Source: Hahella sp.
GTDB lineage: Bacteria; Pseudomonadota; Gammaproteobacteria; Pseudomonadales; Oleiphilaceae
Assembly (NCBI GenBank): GCA_028280065.1
Contig: JANQMN010000066.1
Coordinates: forward strand, 62,001 to 126,000
Reading direction: 5' to 3'
DNA length: 64,000 bases
Positions within the stretch are counted from its first letter, which is position 1, and every line of letters begins with the position of its first letter. Made by a program: the position numbers and the translations under genes. The notes under the pieces are model-generated. The model did no database searches, was not told where the DNA came from, and saw only the letters and a list, made by a program, of their open reading frames with translations. Of the stretch, positions 25,559 to 35,437 are shown piece after piece.

Positions 25559-25915
25559 ATGACGCCGGCAAAAATCTCAGACGCCTGTACGGAATTCTAC
25601 AACCTGCTTGAAGTATTGGATGACGCCTATTGGGAAGCGAGCAATGTCGCCAAAAAAGATACTGTTTACGACGTCCTCAGCGTGTTTAACAAAGAAGTGG
25701 CTGAGCTCAACAAGCTCAGTATTCAAGACCATCACTACCCATACGAAATGATTACCGAGGGCATGCGCCAAGTCAGCCCTAAGTTGCACCGCCTGGAAGA
25801 CAAAATCGATGAAATTATTGAACGTACGACAACCCAGATCCGTCTGCGGCAAATCCTCAAGAATGTCATTATCATTATTGACCAGCAAAGCAACCGCTGG
25901 TCGACAAATAGCTGA
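25559..25915 (+). CDS. Hypothetical helical protein
   Basis: A 118-residue soluble protein, almost entirely alpha-helical by composition. It starts MTPAKISDACTEFYNLL and has a C-terminal hydrophobic patch (ILKNVIIIIDQQ) that is too short and polar-flanked to be certain as a membrane helix. An AGAGGG ribosome site lies 7 bases before the ATG. No family is recognised. A perfect anti-Shine-Dalgarno complement 65 bases upstream is unusual. A hairpin follows the stop at 25941. Confidence 0.55.
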   Translation: MTPAKISDACTEFYNLLEVLDDAYWEASNVAKKDTVYDVLSVFNKEVAELNKLSIQDHHYPYEMITEGMRQVSPKLHRLEDKIDEIIERTTTQIRLRQILKNVIIIIDQQSNRWSTNS

Positions 25916-25940
25916 TTTTACTAACTAAAACGCCATACCA

Positions 25941-25971
25941 AGGGTGCCACTCACTATGAAGGTGGCTCCCT
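25941..25971 (+). terminator. Hairpin after the 118-residue protein gene
   Basis: AGGG-t-GCCAC pairs with GTGGC-t-CCCT (4 and 5 bp around a T-T mismatch, 11-base loop), 26 bases after the stop. Only a weak T-rich stretch follows later, so its efficiency is uncertain. Confidence 0.4.
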
Positions 25972-26093
25972 GGGCTCCCTACCTTTTACATCCTTCCATA
26001 ACACGAGCACGACTGTCCTAGGGTATTGCGCCAGACCACGCAAATTTGCCGCTAAATCCGTCGCCCATACTATTCGCTTCGCCAGGTTGCCTT

Positions 26094-27356
26094 CTAAGTC
26101 CGCTCTAAGGCACCGCAAACATCATTGATCTGCGAAAGCAGTTTGATCAACGCAGGCAGATGATGGGATATTAGACACAAACCCGTTGTTAACACGGCTA
26201 CCGCAATTTGCCGCTCCGGATCTGCCCAGCAGAACTTATTGATCAGACCGATATGCCCGTAAGCTTTACTGGTGCGTTGCCCATACAGGCCAAAGGGATT
26301 TCCACCAAGCATTAAGCCTGCACTGTAGCGCATGGGAATCAGCATGGTCCGGTCAATGGTGCAACTGCCAAACTCCTGGGTCGCCCGCCGTACCGTTTCC
26401 TCTTTCAACACCGTTCGTGATTTATATCGTCCGTCATCAAGCATCATCTGATAGAAACGGCTGGTTTCTTCAGCGGTAGCATAGATGTTCGCGGCCGGGA
26501 TCACCGCATTCATCCAGCTCTCGGAGTTCGAGACCTCGGCCGCCAATGGAAAGCTTGCCCCCAAGGCGCGCTTGACAAACCAGGATAACGGGAACGGCGT
26601 ATGGGGGCCGGTCGCATAGTTTTTCGCTGCCTTATATCGATCCTCTTTGGCCAGGCCAAAGGTGAAATAGTTCATGTCGAGCGGTTTGCGGAGGTGCTTC
26701 TCCATATAGGTCTGGATGCTCTGACCTGTCACTTCCTCTAGTACCTTGGCCAGGACAAAACCGCCGCTGATGGCATGATAAGCCAGCTTAGCGCCGTCAA
26801 CGGCGATTGGCTTGGCATCGCACAGCAGATTCCACACGGCATCATTGTCGTACAGGGTTTCCAGGGGTAAATGAGTAGGAAGGCCAGGAATTCCGCCACG
26901 GTGAGAGAGAATCTGGTGAATGGTTATAGTCCGTTTCCCGTTTTTAGCGAATTCCGGCAGATAATGGCTCACAGGATCAAGTAAATTAATCAGACCCTGT
27001 TCCGCTAACTTGTGCATAAGAATGGCGGTCATCGCCTTGGAACTCGAATACAGGCAAACCGGCGTATCCACCGTTGCAGGCCGCTTCATCGCATGCTTAA
27101 GATCGCCGGGACCGTTACCCTCTGCATAACCGATCGCCCGATTGATTAGCAGCTTGCCCTGGCGACGAATGCAGAGACTGATCATAGGCTGGGTTCCGGT
27201 TCGATATAACGACTCAACCGCACGCCAAATCCGGTTTTTACCTTCCAGGCTTACCTGAACGGCCTCTGGTGCGGCTTCAAAACCAGTATGGGTAATATCA
27301 CTAAAGGAATCGGACGTATCCGCTAAATGCAGGGGAGTTCGAAGAATATTCAGCAT
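26094..27356 (-). CDS. Class C beta-lactamase-family serine hydrolase (esterase-like)
   Basis: A 420-residue protein without a signal peptide, so probably cytoplasmic. The catalytic SxxK is Ser104-Ser-Ser-Lys107 within CLYSSSKAMT. The expected YxN/YSN is Tyr193-His-Ala (LAYHAISGGFVL), which points to an esterase or peptidase of the EstB type rather than a beta-lactamase. LSHRGGIPG is another family hallmark. The physiological substrate is unknown. It is flanked by unrelated genes and stands alone. Confidence 0.85.
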   Translation of the reverse strand: MLNILRTPLHLADTSDSFSDITHTGFEAAPEAVQVSLEGKNRIWRAVESLYRTGTQPMISLCIRRQGKLLINRAIGYAEGNGPGDLKHAMKRPATVDTPVCLYSSSKAMTAILMHKLAEQGLINLLDPVSHYLPEFAKNGKRTITIHQILSHRGGIPGLPTHLPLETLYDNDAVWNLLCDAKPIAVDGAKLAYHAISGGFVLAKVLEEVTGQSIQTYMEKHLRKPLDMNYFTFGLAKEDRYKAAKNYATGPHTPFPLSWFVKRALGASFPLAAEVSNSESWMNAVIPAANIYATAEETSRFYQMMLDDGRYKSRTVLKEETVRRATQEFGSCTIDRTMLIPMRYSAGLMLGGNPFGLYGQRTSKAYGHIGLINKFCWADPERQIAVAVLTTGLCLISHHLPALIKLLSQINDVCGALERT

Positions 27357-27468
27357 AAATCCACACTAAATTGACACAACTTTGAATATTGTAGAGCAAA
27401 TACTCCAATCAACCAAACGCTTGTTTTATTTTTATGCCGCCTCCGGCAGCGGCGTTAACTCCAGCCAT

Positions 27469-29190
27469 CTACTTCAGGCGAGTTTGGTGCAAAAGCTGCT
27501 CTTCGATAAGCGCCGACTTGGACACATTTTTCAGTGAGCCCGATTCGCCCGTATTGAAGTAATAAATGTCCGCATAGGTGGTATCGGTATCCGGCAACTG
27601 CCGTATCGCCAGCAATCCATGGCCTTGCTCGACGATCCCTGCCGCTTCTACACGATATTGGCCTGCAAGACCATTTTCCAGGATGGTAAGTTCCCGCCCG
27701 AATTCTTCGGCAAAAAGCCTTGAAACTGTGTTGTTAAAGTAGCCTTGCTGAAAGGCAGGATAATTTTCATCCCCGAATCCCTGCCAGAGAATCGGATGAT
27801 ACTCGATACCCCGATCGGAGTTTTCCCGAATAAACACCCATTCGGCATCATAAATGGCCGTGCAAAAGGACTCATTCTCACCGCTGGTGGCGGGTTGCCG
27901 GACGCTTTTGGGGATCGGTTGGGTTTCCTCGCCGGCTTCGCCATTGCTGGCGGGACAACTCATCGGCGTGGTCCCGGCTTTCAGCAGATAGGCCGTACTG
28001 CCATCCGCTGTCACGACATTGCCATATACATAGTCCGCGGCAGCGAGATATCCGGGCGCACTGGAAGCCAGAAGGGTACGCTGCTCTCCACTGGCCTTGT
28101 TTACAGCCAGCAATGCACCATCATCCGTCCGAAGCAGCAGCTCCGAAGGTAACTCGGTCAAATAGCCAAATTCGGTGCCATAATTTGATAAGTCAACAAG
28201 CTGAATGGCCGTTTTCTGCTCTCGATCTATCCTCAGAATGCGTTGTCCGTCCCGTAGAAAGATTTCCGACGCATTGATAAGCAGTTGATCGGCCAACAAC
28301 TGTTCGGAAGAAAGGCTGACCAATGGGACCAAGGCTGCGCTGTCATTAACTAACTCCTTGGCTGCAACCAAGTAAAGCTGGCGGTCGAGATGCAGCAACA
28401 CTTCACCATCCCGGTCGAGATAATGCATATAGAACTCGGAGCTGGTCAGGCCGGAAAGATTGTTGAGCAGCTCGCCATCGGCCGAGAGAACATCGATAGA
28501 GGTCGCACCATTCGCCTGTAAATAGCCCGTGATGACGTAACCTTCGGTATAAACGGGAACCTGGGAAAAGTTGCCTTCCACAATATTGGTCGGTTCGGTA
28601 GTGACTCCGGCATCCAGGGAAATTCGATAGCGTTCATTGCTGAAATCCCCACAGGCGGTATCCGGGAGGGCAGCGCTCAGTAGAAACTGTTGGTTTTCCA
28701 GACCCAAGCCTTCTGCCCGCGCGAACTCCTGGCACAACTCGAGATCCGCCAAATTGACACTGCCCAACTGGCTGAGCGTGCGTTCCGAGGGTGAAGCCCT
28801 GAAATAACGGCCGTTTTCTTCAATCAGGTTATAGCCTTGGGTGAAACGGCCTTTTCCCAACGGAATCTCAAACCCGATAGTCCTGGCCGACTGGCCCGCA
28901 CTCTGTCTTAACACCGATCGGTTGGCAATGTCGTAGCTGTAGACGAAGCGACGCGGGTTCTCCTCTTCAGGTTCGGTCCGATCCAAGCCGCTGAAATAGA
29001 GAAATTTGGTGAACGGAAAGGCGACTTGAGGCTCGGTAATCTCCAACGGTGGCAGGACCGGCTCCTCTGTTTCATCAGATTGCCTATTGCCGCCGCCGTC
29101 GTCTTCGAGGCCAAGTTCCTCACAGCCTGTCAAGAAACCTTGCGCAAGGCAAATGACTAAACAAAATCCAAGAAACCTAAACATAAACAC
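27469..29190 (-). CDS. Large lipoprotein, beta-propeller-like, unknown function
   Basis: A 573-residue protein with a leader ending in the lipobox LTGC. The mature protein is acidic near the N-terminus, then beta-rich with repeated short strands and turns (for example QLYLVAAKELV, TDDGALLAVN, ILRIDREQKTA) resembling propeller blades. I cannot define blades with certainty. It has seven or more cysteines. It lies downstream of trkH on the same strand with a 151-base gap. No known family. Confidence 0.65.
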   Translation of the reverse strand: MFMFRFLGFCLVICLAQGFLTGCEELGLEDDGGGNRQSDETEEPVLPPLEITEPQVAFPFTKFLYFSGLDRTEPEEENPRRFVYSYDIANRSVLRQSAGQSARTIGFEIPLGKGRFTQGYNLIEENGRYFRASPSERTLSQLGSVNLADLELCQEFARAEGLGLENQQFLLSAALPDTACGDFSNERYRISLDAGVTTEPTNIVEGNFSQVPVYTEGYVITGYLQANGATSIDVLSADGELLNNLSGLTSSEFYMHYLDRDGEVLLHLDRQLYLVAAKELVNDSAALVPLVSLSSEQLLADQLLINASEIFLRDGQRILRIDREQKTAIQLVDLSNYGTEFGYLTELPSELLLRTDDGALLAVNKASGEQRTLLASSAPGYLAAADYVYGNVVTADGSTAYLLKAGTTPMSCPASNGEAGEETQPIPKSVRQPATSGENESFCTAIYDAEWVFIRENSDRGIEYHPILWQGFGDENYPAFQQGYFNNTVSRLFAEEFGRELTILENGLAGQYRVEAAGIVEQGHGLLAIRQLPDTDTTYADIYYFNTGESGSLKNVSKSALIEEQLLHQTRLK

Positions 29191-29341
29191 CGCTTATACT
29201 CAGAAAGACATCGTACGATTAGGGCTGCGAACAAAAGCTAAGTGCGAACCCTGCCGCGCTGACCAGCCATGTACTGTAGCGTAATTTTTTGTGACATTAT
29301 TTGAACCAGGTGACGTTCTGATACAAAGATAAGTGTTTTTC

Positions 29342-30790
29342 TTAACGACGCCAGAATGCAGGGGTGAACAGGATGAGCAAGGTGAAGATTTCCAACCGGC
29401 CCAGCAACATGGCAAAACAAAGGATCCATTTAGCCGTCGGATTCAAATCGCCATAGTGGAATGCGACATCGCCTAATCCCGGACCCAGGTTGTTAATGCA
29501 TGCGCCTACCGCGGACCAGGCAGTCACCTGGTCGAGCCCGGTTGCCAGCAATCCCATCAACATGACGACAAAGGCCACCAGATAAACCGAGAAAAATCCC
29601 CACACGCTCTCCAAAACCCGGTCCGGTACCGGCTTTTTGCCGAGCTTGACCTGAATGACAGCGCTTGGGTGAACTATTCTCTTTACTTCCCGCATCCCCT
29701 GTTTGAAGATCAGTAAAATACGGATGACCTTCATTCCGCCGCCGGTAGACCCCGCACAACCGCCGATAAATGCCACAATAAACAACAGAAATGGCAAAAC
29801 CAGGGGCCAGCTACTGAAATCCGCAATCGCAAATCCTGTCGTGGTCGCGATACTTACCACCTCAAAAACGCCCTGTAGTACTGCCTTTCCAGGCGGATAA
29901 GTATCGGTGGCAATCAACATCACCACGGTGAATACGGCGACGGCCGCCAACACTTTCAGATAAAACTGAAACTCCGAATCCTTGAAATAGACAGCCATCG
30001 ATTTCTGGCGCCAGGCAAAAAAGTGCAAAGCGAAGTTAACGCCGGCAATCACCATGAACACAATGCAGATTATCTCGATGGCAGAGTTGTCAAAGTGCCC
30101 GATTGACGCATCGTACGTGGAGAATCCTCCAATGGCGACAGTGGAAAAGCTGTGTCCGATAGCATCAAACAAGCTCATCCCGGCCAACCAATAGAGAGCA
30201 GCGCAAAGCAAGGTTAACAGTACATAAATATACCAGAGCGCCTTGGCGGTTTCAGTGATGCGGGGCGTTAGCTTATTGTCCTTGATCGGACCGGGCGTCT
30301 CGGCGCGATACAACTGCATACCACCGATTCCGAGCATGGGTAGGATGGCCACGGCAAGTACGATAATGCCCATCCCTCCAAGCCACTGCAATTGTTGCCG
30401 GTACCAGAGTATCGACTTAGGCAGATGTTCAATGCCGGTAATTACTGTGGCGCCGGTAGTCGTCAGACCGGACATGGACTCAAAGAATGCATCGACCAGA
30501 CTCAGATGCGGATCATGGCTGATATAGAGCGGGACCGCCCCGCTCATGCTGAGCACAACCCAAAAAAGCACGGTTACCAAAAACCCGTCGCGAACCCGAA
30601 GATCGGCTACCTGTTTGTGGACCGGCAGCCAGGTAAGAAGCCCCACTGCAAAAATGATCACAAAGGCCGTCGCAAAGGGTTGCAAATGACCGTCGTCATA
30701 GATGAGCGAAACAATCATCGGTGGCACCATGGTGGTGCTGAACAGCATCAACAGTATTCCGAGAATTTGGGCAATGGCAGAATAATGCAT
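29342..30790 (-). CDS. trkH: Trk-type potassium uptake channel subunit
   Basis: A 482-residue membrane protein with four pore-loop repeats of the TrkH/KtrB superfamily. Filter-like glycine segments are seen at TTTGATVITG, TVAIGGFSTYD, ATTTGFAIADF and NNLGPGLGDV. It forms the K+ pore and is gated by TrkA, whose gene lies 32 bases upstream in the same operon. Length and sequence fit TrkH/TrkI of gammaproteobacteria. It is the last gene of the conserved def-fmt-rsmB-trkA-trkH run. Confidence 0.95.
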   Translation of the reverse strand: MHYSAIAQILGILLMLFSTTMVPPMIVSLIYDDGHLQPFATAFVIIFAVGLLTWLPVHKQVADLRVRDGFLVTVLFWVVLSMSGAVPLYISHDPHLSLVDAFFESMSGLTTTGATVITGIEHLPKSILWYRQQLQWLGGMGIIVLAVAILPMLGIGGMQLYRAETPGPIKDNKLTPRITETAKALWYIYVLLTLLCAALYWLAGMSLFDAIGHSFSTVAIGGFSTYDASIGHFDNSAIEIICIVFMVIAGVNFALHFFAWRQKSMAVYFKDSEFQFYLKVLAAVAVFTVVMLIATDTYPPGKAVLQGVFEVVSIATTTGFAIADFSSWPLVLPFLLFIVAFIGGCAGSTGGGMKVIRILLIFKQGMREVKRIVHPSAVIQVKLGKKPVPDRVLESVWGFFSVYLVAFVVMLMGLLATGLDQVTAWSAVGACINNLGPGLGDVAFHYGDLNPTAKWILCFAMLLGRLEIFTLLILFTPAFWRR

Positions 30791-30822
30791 AGTTAACTGG
30801 CCTTAGCGTCCTGGCGAGACGC

Positions 30823-32196
30823 TCAAAAGAACGCGAGTCCCACCTGAAACAGGCGTTCTACATCCGGAATCCGGCGTTTGTCGACCACAAAAAGAATGAC
30901 ATGGTCATCGGGTTGAATACGAATATGGTCGTGGGCAATCAATACTTCTCCCCGGCGAACGATCGCACCGATAGTCGAGCCGGGGGGTAGGGAAATTTCA
31001 TCGAGCCGCTTGCCCACTACCTTCGATGAGCGATGATCGCCATGAGCAATCGCTTCAATCGTTTCCGCCGCACCGCGGCGCAAGGAGTGTGCCGAGGCGA
31101 CATCGCCCCGGCGAATATGTGTCAACAGGCTGCCGATGGTAGTCTGTTGCGGCGAAATCGCGATGTCAATTTCACCTCCCTGGATCAGGTCAACGTAATC
31201 CGGATTGTTAATCAGCGTCATGACCTTGCGCACTCCCAGGCGTTTCGCCAGCATGGAGGCCATGATGTTGGCTTCGTCATCGTTGGTGAGTGCACAGAAA
31301 ATATCCGTATCTTCGATATTTTCCTCCATCAGCAGGTCTTTGTTGGCGCCGTTTCCATGTAGGACGATGGTTTTGTCCAGCTGCTCAGAGAGCTGGATAC
31401 AGCGCTCCCTGGTGCGTTCAATAATCTTGACCTGGTAGTTTCCTTCCAACATGGCGGCCAATCGCGCGCCGATGTTGCCGCCGCCGGCAATAATGATGCG
31501 TTTGTAGGGTTTCTCCAAAGGCTGGAGTTCGCTCATGACCTTACGGATATGATCTTTTGCGGCGATAAAAAATACTTCATCGTCTTCCTGAATCACCGTG
31601 TCGCCCTGGGGAATAATCGCCCGGCGCTTGCGGTAAACCGCCGCCACCCGGGTATCTATGTGGGGCAAATGTTGGCGCAAATAGCTGATTTCATGATTAA
31701 TCAGCGGCCCGCCTTTGGTCGCTTTGATCCCTACCAAGCGCACCAGACCCAACGAAAAGTCCAACACCTGCAGCGCGCCCGGATATTCAATCAACCGGGC
31801 GATGTGCTCGGTGACCACCTGCTCCGGGCTGATGATGACATCGATAGGAAACGCTTCCGTACAAAACAACCCTTTCTTTGAAATGTAATCGGAAGTGCGC
31901 ACCCGGCTGATTTTGGTGGGGGTTTTAAAAAGGGTAAAGGCGATCTGGCAGGCTACCATGTTCACTTCATCACTGCTGGTGACCGCGATCAGCATGTCCG
32001 CGTCATCGGAACCCGCTTGACGTAACACGCTGGGATAAGACGCTTCGCCATAGACGGTGCTGATATCCAAGCGGTCTTGCAACGCCCGCAGGCGTGCCGG
32101 GTCTTTATCCACGACCGTAACGTCGTTAGCTTCGATTGCCAGATGTTCCGCCAATGTACCGCCGACTTGTCCCGCGCCAAGAATTATGATCTTCAT
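30823..32196 (-). CDS. trkA: Trk potassium system NAD-binding regulatory subunit
   Basis: A 457-residue cytoplasmic protein made of two RCK_N-RCK_C repeats. The first Rossmann glycines are [13 protein letters not shown] and the second [13 protein letters not shown]. It binds NAD(H) and ATP and gates TrkH. Full length. It is preceded by rsmB with a 78-base gap and followed by trkH after 32 bases. The gene order matches the Pseudomonas trkA-rsmB-fmt-def cluster. Confidence 0.97.
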   Translation of the reverse strand: MKIIILGAGQVGGTLAEHLAIEANDVTVVDKDPARLRALQDRLDISTVYGEASYPSVLRQAGSDDADMLIAVTSSDEVNMVACQIAFTLFKTPTKISRVRTSDYISKKGLFCTEAFPIDVIISPEQVVTEHIARLIEYPGALQVLDFSLGLVRLVGIKATKGGPLINHEISYLRQHLPHIDTRVAAVYRKRRAIIPQGDTVIQEDDEVFFIAAKDHIRKVMSELQPLEKPYKRIIIAGGGNIGARLAAMLEGNYQVKIIERTRERCIQLSEQLDKTIVLHGNGANKDLLMEENIEDTDIFCALTNDDEANIMASMLAKRLGVRKVMTLINNPDYVDLIQGGEIDIAISPQQTTIGSLLTHIRRGDVASAHSLRRGAAETIEAIAHGDHRSSKVVGKRLDEISLPPGSTIGAIVRRGEVLIAHDHIRIQPDDHVILFVVDKRRIPDVERLFQVGLAFF

Positions 32197-32274
32197 AGAG
32201 AGTATCCGACAAATCCTTCGCTGACCGCCGCAGCGTTCCTGTTCGGTTTACCAATGAACTGCCTACGCAAGTAC

Positions 32275-33582
32275 TTATCCAGTAAAGCACTTTTCTAGTA
32301 AAGCATAATAAAAACCGTCGTGTCCCTGTGGTTGGGGCAATAATTGCAAACCCACAGGCACGGCAATGTCGCCGGATATCGTCATGGGGACCGGACGGGC
32401 ATCTGCCTGTTCAGCTAAAAAGTCGGCAATTATATGCGTATTTTCTTGAGGAAGAATAGAGCAGGTTGCGTATAACAGCCTCCCGCCGGGTTTCAATAGT
32501 TCCCAGAGCCGCTTCAGCATCGACTTTTGGGTGGCGGAAAGTGCCGAGATGTCGTCAGCGCGCCGCAAATGCTTGATGTCGGGGTGCCGCCGAATTACCC
32601 CGGTAGCGCTGCACGGCGCATCCAGCAAGACCCGGTCAAAAGGCTGCTGATCCCACCATTTGGCCAGCTGCCGGACGTCGGCAACCTTCACCTCCGCTTC
32701 CAGATTCAAGCGTTGCAGGTTTTCCTTGGTGCGCGCTTGCCTTGCCTCTTCAAGATCCACCGCGATCAGTTGGATATCCGATGTCCTTTCAAGCAGCGCC
32801 GCCGTTTTACCGCCCGGCGCACTACAAGCATCCAATACCCGGTCGTTGGGCGCTGCCGCCAATAGCTCGGCGGCAAGTTGCGCCGACTCATCCTGCACCG
32901 AACAGCTGCCCTGTTGAAACGCCGGTAACCTGCTGACATCCACCGGCTGCTCAAGGGTTAGGCCTAAAGGCGCGATCGGGCATGGCCGACAGGCAATTCC
33001 CGCCTGTTCCAACAGCCTCTGGTAGGCTTCCCGCGAATAGCGCCGGGAGTTCACCCGCAAACTCATCGGCGCTCGCCGATTCAGGGTCTCCAGCAACTCA
33101 TCGGCCATTTGCGGATAGGCATCCTGCAGCATTTTTACCAGCCACCGAGGGGATGCCGTGGTGATTTCCAGGCGATTGGCCGCCATTTTTTGCAGCTCGT
33201 CCTGGCGCCGCAAAAAGTTACGCAGTACGCCATTCAACAGCTTGCTCGCCCAGTCTTTTTTGAACTCGCGAGCGAGATTGACGGTTTCATTGATGACTGC
33301 GTGGGCGGGTTTATCGAGAAAGGATAACTGATATAAGCCGAGAATCAGCGCAAAATGCACGTCCCGGTCTTTGGATTTCAAGGGTTTATGGAGCAACTTC
33401 CCTAACAGGAACTGCAATTGCAACAGCCAACGCAAGCTTCCGTAGGTGAGCTCGCTCAAGAACGCCTGCTGTTCATCCGGCAGTTTTTGCTGCGCCTCCT
33501 TTAGCACCACATTCAAGGACCTCTGCTGATCGACCACCTCTTGCAGTACCCCGACGGCAATTCCCCGACAACTAATTTTCAT
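32275..33582 (-). CDS. rsmB: 16S rRNA (cytosine-967 C5)-methyltransferase
   Basis: A 435-residue protein with an N-terminal NusB-like RNA-binding domain (about 1-140) and a C-terminal Rossmann methyltransferase. SAM motif I is DACSAPGGKT. The two cysteines of the m5C mechanism are in DAPCSATGVIRRHPDIKH and ATCSILPQEN. It methylates C967 of 16S rRNA. Its start is 22 bases after the fmt stop, in the conserved fmt-rsmB order. Confidence 0.97.
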   Translation of the reverse strand: MKISCRGIAVGVLQEVVDQQRSLNVVLKEAQQKLPDEQQAFLSELTYGSLRWLLQLQFLLGKLLHKPLKSKDRDVHFALILGLYQLSFLDKPAHAVINETVNLAREFKKDWASKLLNGVLRNFLRRQDELQKMAANRLEITTASPRWLVKMLQDAYPQMADELLETLNRRAPMSLRVNSRRYSREAYQRLLEQAGIACRPCPIAPLGLTLEQPVDVSRLPAFQQGSCSVQDESAQLAAELLAAAPNDRVLDACSAPGGKTAALLERTSDIQLIAVDLEEARQARTKENLQRLNLEAEVKVADVRQLAKWWDQQPFDRVLLDAPCSATGVIRRHPDIKHLRRADDISALSATQKSMLKRLWELLKPGGRLLYATCSILPQENTHIIADFLAEQADARPVPMTISGDIAVPVGLQLLPQPQGHDGFYYALLEKCFTG

Positions 33583-33603
33583 GATGTACCCGCATGGTTT
33601 GCG

Positions 33604-34554
33604 CTAGAGCGGCAAGTCGAAACGTTGCCCTACCGGCAACCTGCCTTGATTGCCATTGACAAAATCCATGACAGCCAAAGGCTTGGCGCCGGGCAACTGC
33701 AGTTTGGTAATCAATAAGCTGTCTGTACCGCAGGCAACCAGGATGCCGTTGCTGTCCCGCTTTTCAATAGTGCCGGGCGCTGGTTGGCTGCCTCCCGCAA
33801 CGACTTGCGCCTGGAGAATCTTAACCTGTTCGCCCTGGTTAAAGCTGTATGTACCGGGCCAGGGAGTAAAGGCGCGCAGCGTGCGATGTATTTCCTGTGC
33901 GGAAAGCCGCCAGTCAATCGCACCTTCCTGTTTACCAAGTTTTTTCGCATAACAGGCCCTGGACTCATCCTGGATTTCAGGCACAAGAGATGTCAACTCG
34001 GCCAGCGCTTCAACAATAGCCTGCCCGCCCAGTACTGCCAGCCGGTCGTGCAAAGAACCGGCAGATTCGTTTTCCTGAATCGGAATTGCACGTTTTAACA
34101 GCATGGGGCCGGTATCCAAACCTGCCTCCATCTGCATGATAGTGATCCCTGTTTCACTGTCACCGGCTTGAATTGCCCGTTGTATCGGCGCGGCACCTCG
34201 CCAACGCGGCAACAGTGAGGCATGAATATTTAGACAGCCTAACCGGGGAATATCCAATGCCGACTGCGGGAGTATGATGCCGTAGGCGGCGACGATCATA
34301 ATGTCAGGTTGCCACTCCCGTAACTTTTCGAGGCTTTCTTGTGTTTTAAAATTCCGTGGCTGGGCGATCGGCAGATTACGGTCGAATGCCAGACTTTTCA
34401 CCGGGCTCGGCATGAGCTTGTGACCGCGACCCGCCGGACGATCAGGCTGGGTATAGACAACAACGACCTGATGACCTGCCTGTAACAAAGCAGCTAAAGC
34501 CGTTGCGGCAAATTCTGGAGTGCCGGCAAAGGCAATTCGGAGAGGGGAACTCAA
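33604..34554 (-). CDS. fmt: Methionyl-tRNA formyltransferase
   Basis: A 316-residue protein, the usual length. It formylates initiator Met-tRNA using 10-formyl-THF. The N-terminal domain shows FAGTPEFAA and the catalytic HASLLPRWRGAAPIQRAI segment. The C-terminal OB-like tRNA-binding domain is complete (FTPWPGTYSF). It works together with the adjacent def; 178 bases separate them, which hold no gene. Confidence 0.97.
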   Translation of the reverse strand: MSSPLRIAFAGTPEFAATALAALLQAGHQVVVVYTQPDRPAGRGHKLMPSPVKSLAFDRNLPIAQPRNFKTQESLEKLREWQPDIMIVAAYGIILPQSALDIPRLGCLNIHASLLPRWRGAAPIQRAIQAGDSETGITIMQMEAGLDTGPMLLKRAIPIQENESAGSLHDRLAVLGGQAIVEALAELTSLVPEIQDESRACYAKKLGKQEGAIDWRLSAQEIHRTLRAFTPWPGTYSFNQGEQVKILQAQVVAGGSQPAPGTIEKRDSNGILVACGTDSLLITKLQLPGAKPLAVMDFVNGNQGRLPVGQRFDLPL

Positions 34555-34732
34555 TTCGGCATCCTTTACTCAAAATATTGGAAGAAGAAACATAACGACA
34601 CCCTAGTGCGTTGGCAGCGCTATGCCCTTTGAAGCATACTGCATTGGCTACGCAATCACTAGCCGATGCAAAGGGGGTAAAAGATAAGAGAGATAATAGA
34701 GAGAGCGTACAGCGACGCTCCGTCTGAAAGAG

Positions 34733-35239
34733 TTAAGCCCGCATCTTATGCTGCTTTTCGAGCTTTTTGCGAATGCGGGTGCGCTTGATCGGGCTGATGT
34801 AGTCAACGAAGAGTTTGCCGTTCAAGTGATCCAGCTCATGCTGAATACAAACTGCCAACAGTCCGCGAGCTTCCATTTCAAAGGCCTGGCCCCGTTTATC
34901 CATAGCCTTGATTCGGACATGGGGAATACGGGTCACATTTTCATAAAATCCCGGTACAGATAGGCAACCTTCCTGGTAATCTTCGGCGTCGCCATCTAAA
35001 ACGGTTACTTCGGGATTGATGAAAACCAGAGGTTCGGATTTATCTTCGGTTACATCGATCACGATGATCCTTTTGTGCACATTCACCTGGGTCGCGGCCA
35101 ATCCGATCCCCGGCGCGTCGTACATTGTTTCAAACATATTGTCGACCAGTTCACGGATTTCAGCATCGACAAGGGTCACCGGCTTTGCAACTGTGCGTAG
35201 CCTAGGGTCAGGAAATTCAAGAATTTGGAGCTTACTCAT
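34733..35239 (-). CDS. def: Peptide deformylase
   Basis: A 168-residue metalloenzyme that removes the formyl group from nascent chains. All three signature motifs are intact: GIGLAATQ (motif 1), EGCLSVPG with the metal-binding Cys (motif 2), and QHELDHLNG with HEXXH-type His ligands (motif 3). It is the first gene of the leftward run def-fmt-rsmB-trkA-trkH and has a good promoter at 35290-35318. It is divergent from the LysM gene, as in Pseudomonas. Confidence 0.97.
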   Translation of the reverse strand: MSKLQILEFPDPRLRTVAKPVTLVDAEIRELVDNMFETMYDAPGIGLAATQVNVHKRIIVIDVTEDKSEPLVFINPEVTVLDGDAEDYQEGCLSVPGFYENVTRIPHVRIKAMDKRGQAFEMEARGLLAVCIQHELDHLNGKLFVDYISPIKRTRIRKKLEKQHKMRA

Positions 35240-35289
35240 AATAATTTTTTGAAAAAAATTCCATTACAGATTCGATATCGCCTGCTACT

Positions 35290-35318
35290 ATTATCTATTA
35301 GTGTAATGTTGAGTACAA
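35290..35318 (-). promoter_or_regulatory. Sigma-70-type promoter for def operon
   Basis: On the minus strand, TTGTAC (4 of 6), 17-base spacer, GATAAT (5 of 6). The predicted start is about 45 bases before the def ATG at 35239. It probably drives def, fmt, rsmB and perhaps the trk genes. Confidence 0.55.
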
Positions 35319-35437
35319 ATTGAACCAGCTGATCAGTGTCATAGGCTCTCTGCATGGCGTTTTTTACAGTGACCCTCTGTACTCATATCGACAATATTTA
35401 TAGTAATAAAGCTGGAACGACCTAAAGGAAACAGAAC

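Noticed and set aside
27436-27455. GCCGC/GCGGC hairpin after the 573-residue lipoprotein gene
   Set aside because: On the minus strand it is followed by A-rich, not U-rich, RNA; not a terminator.
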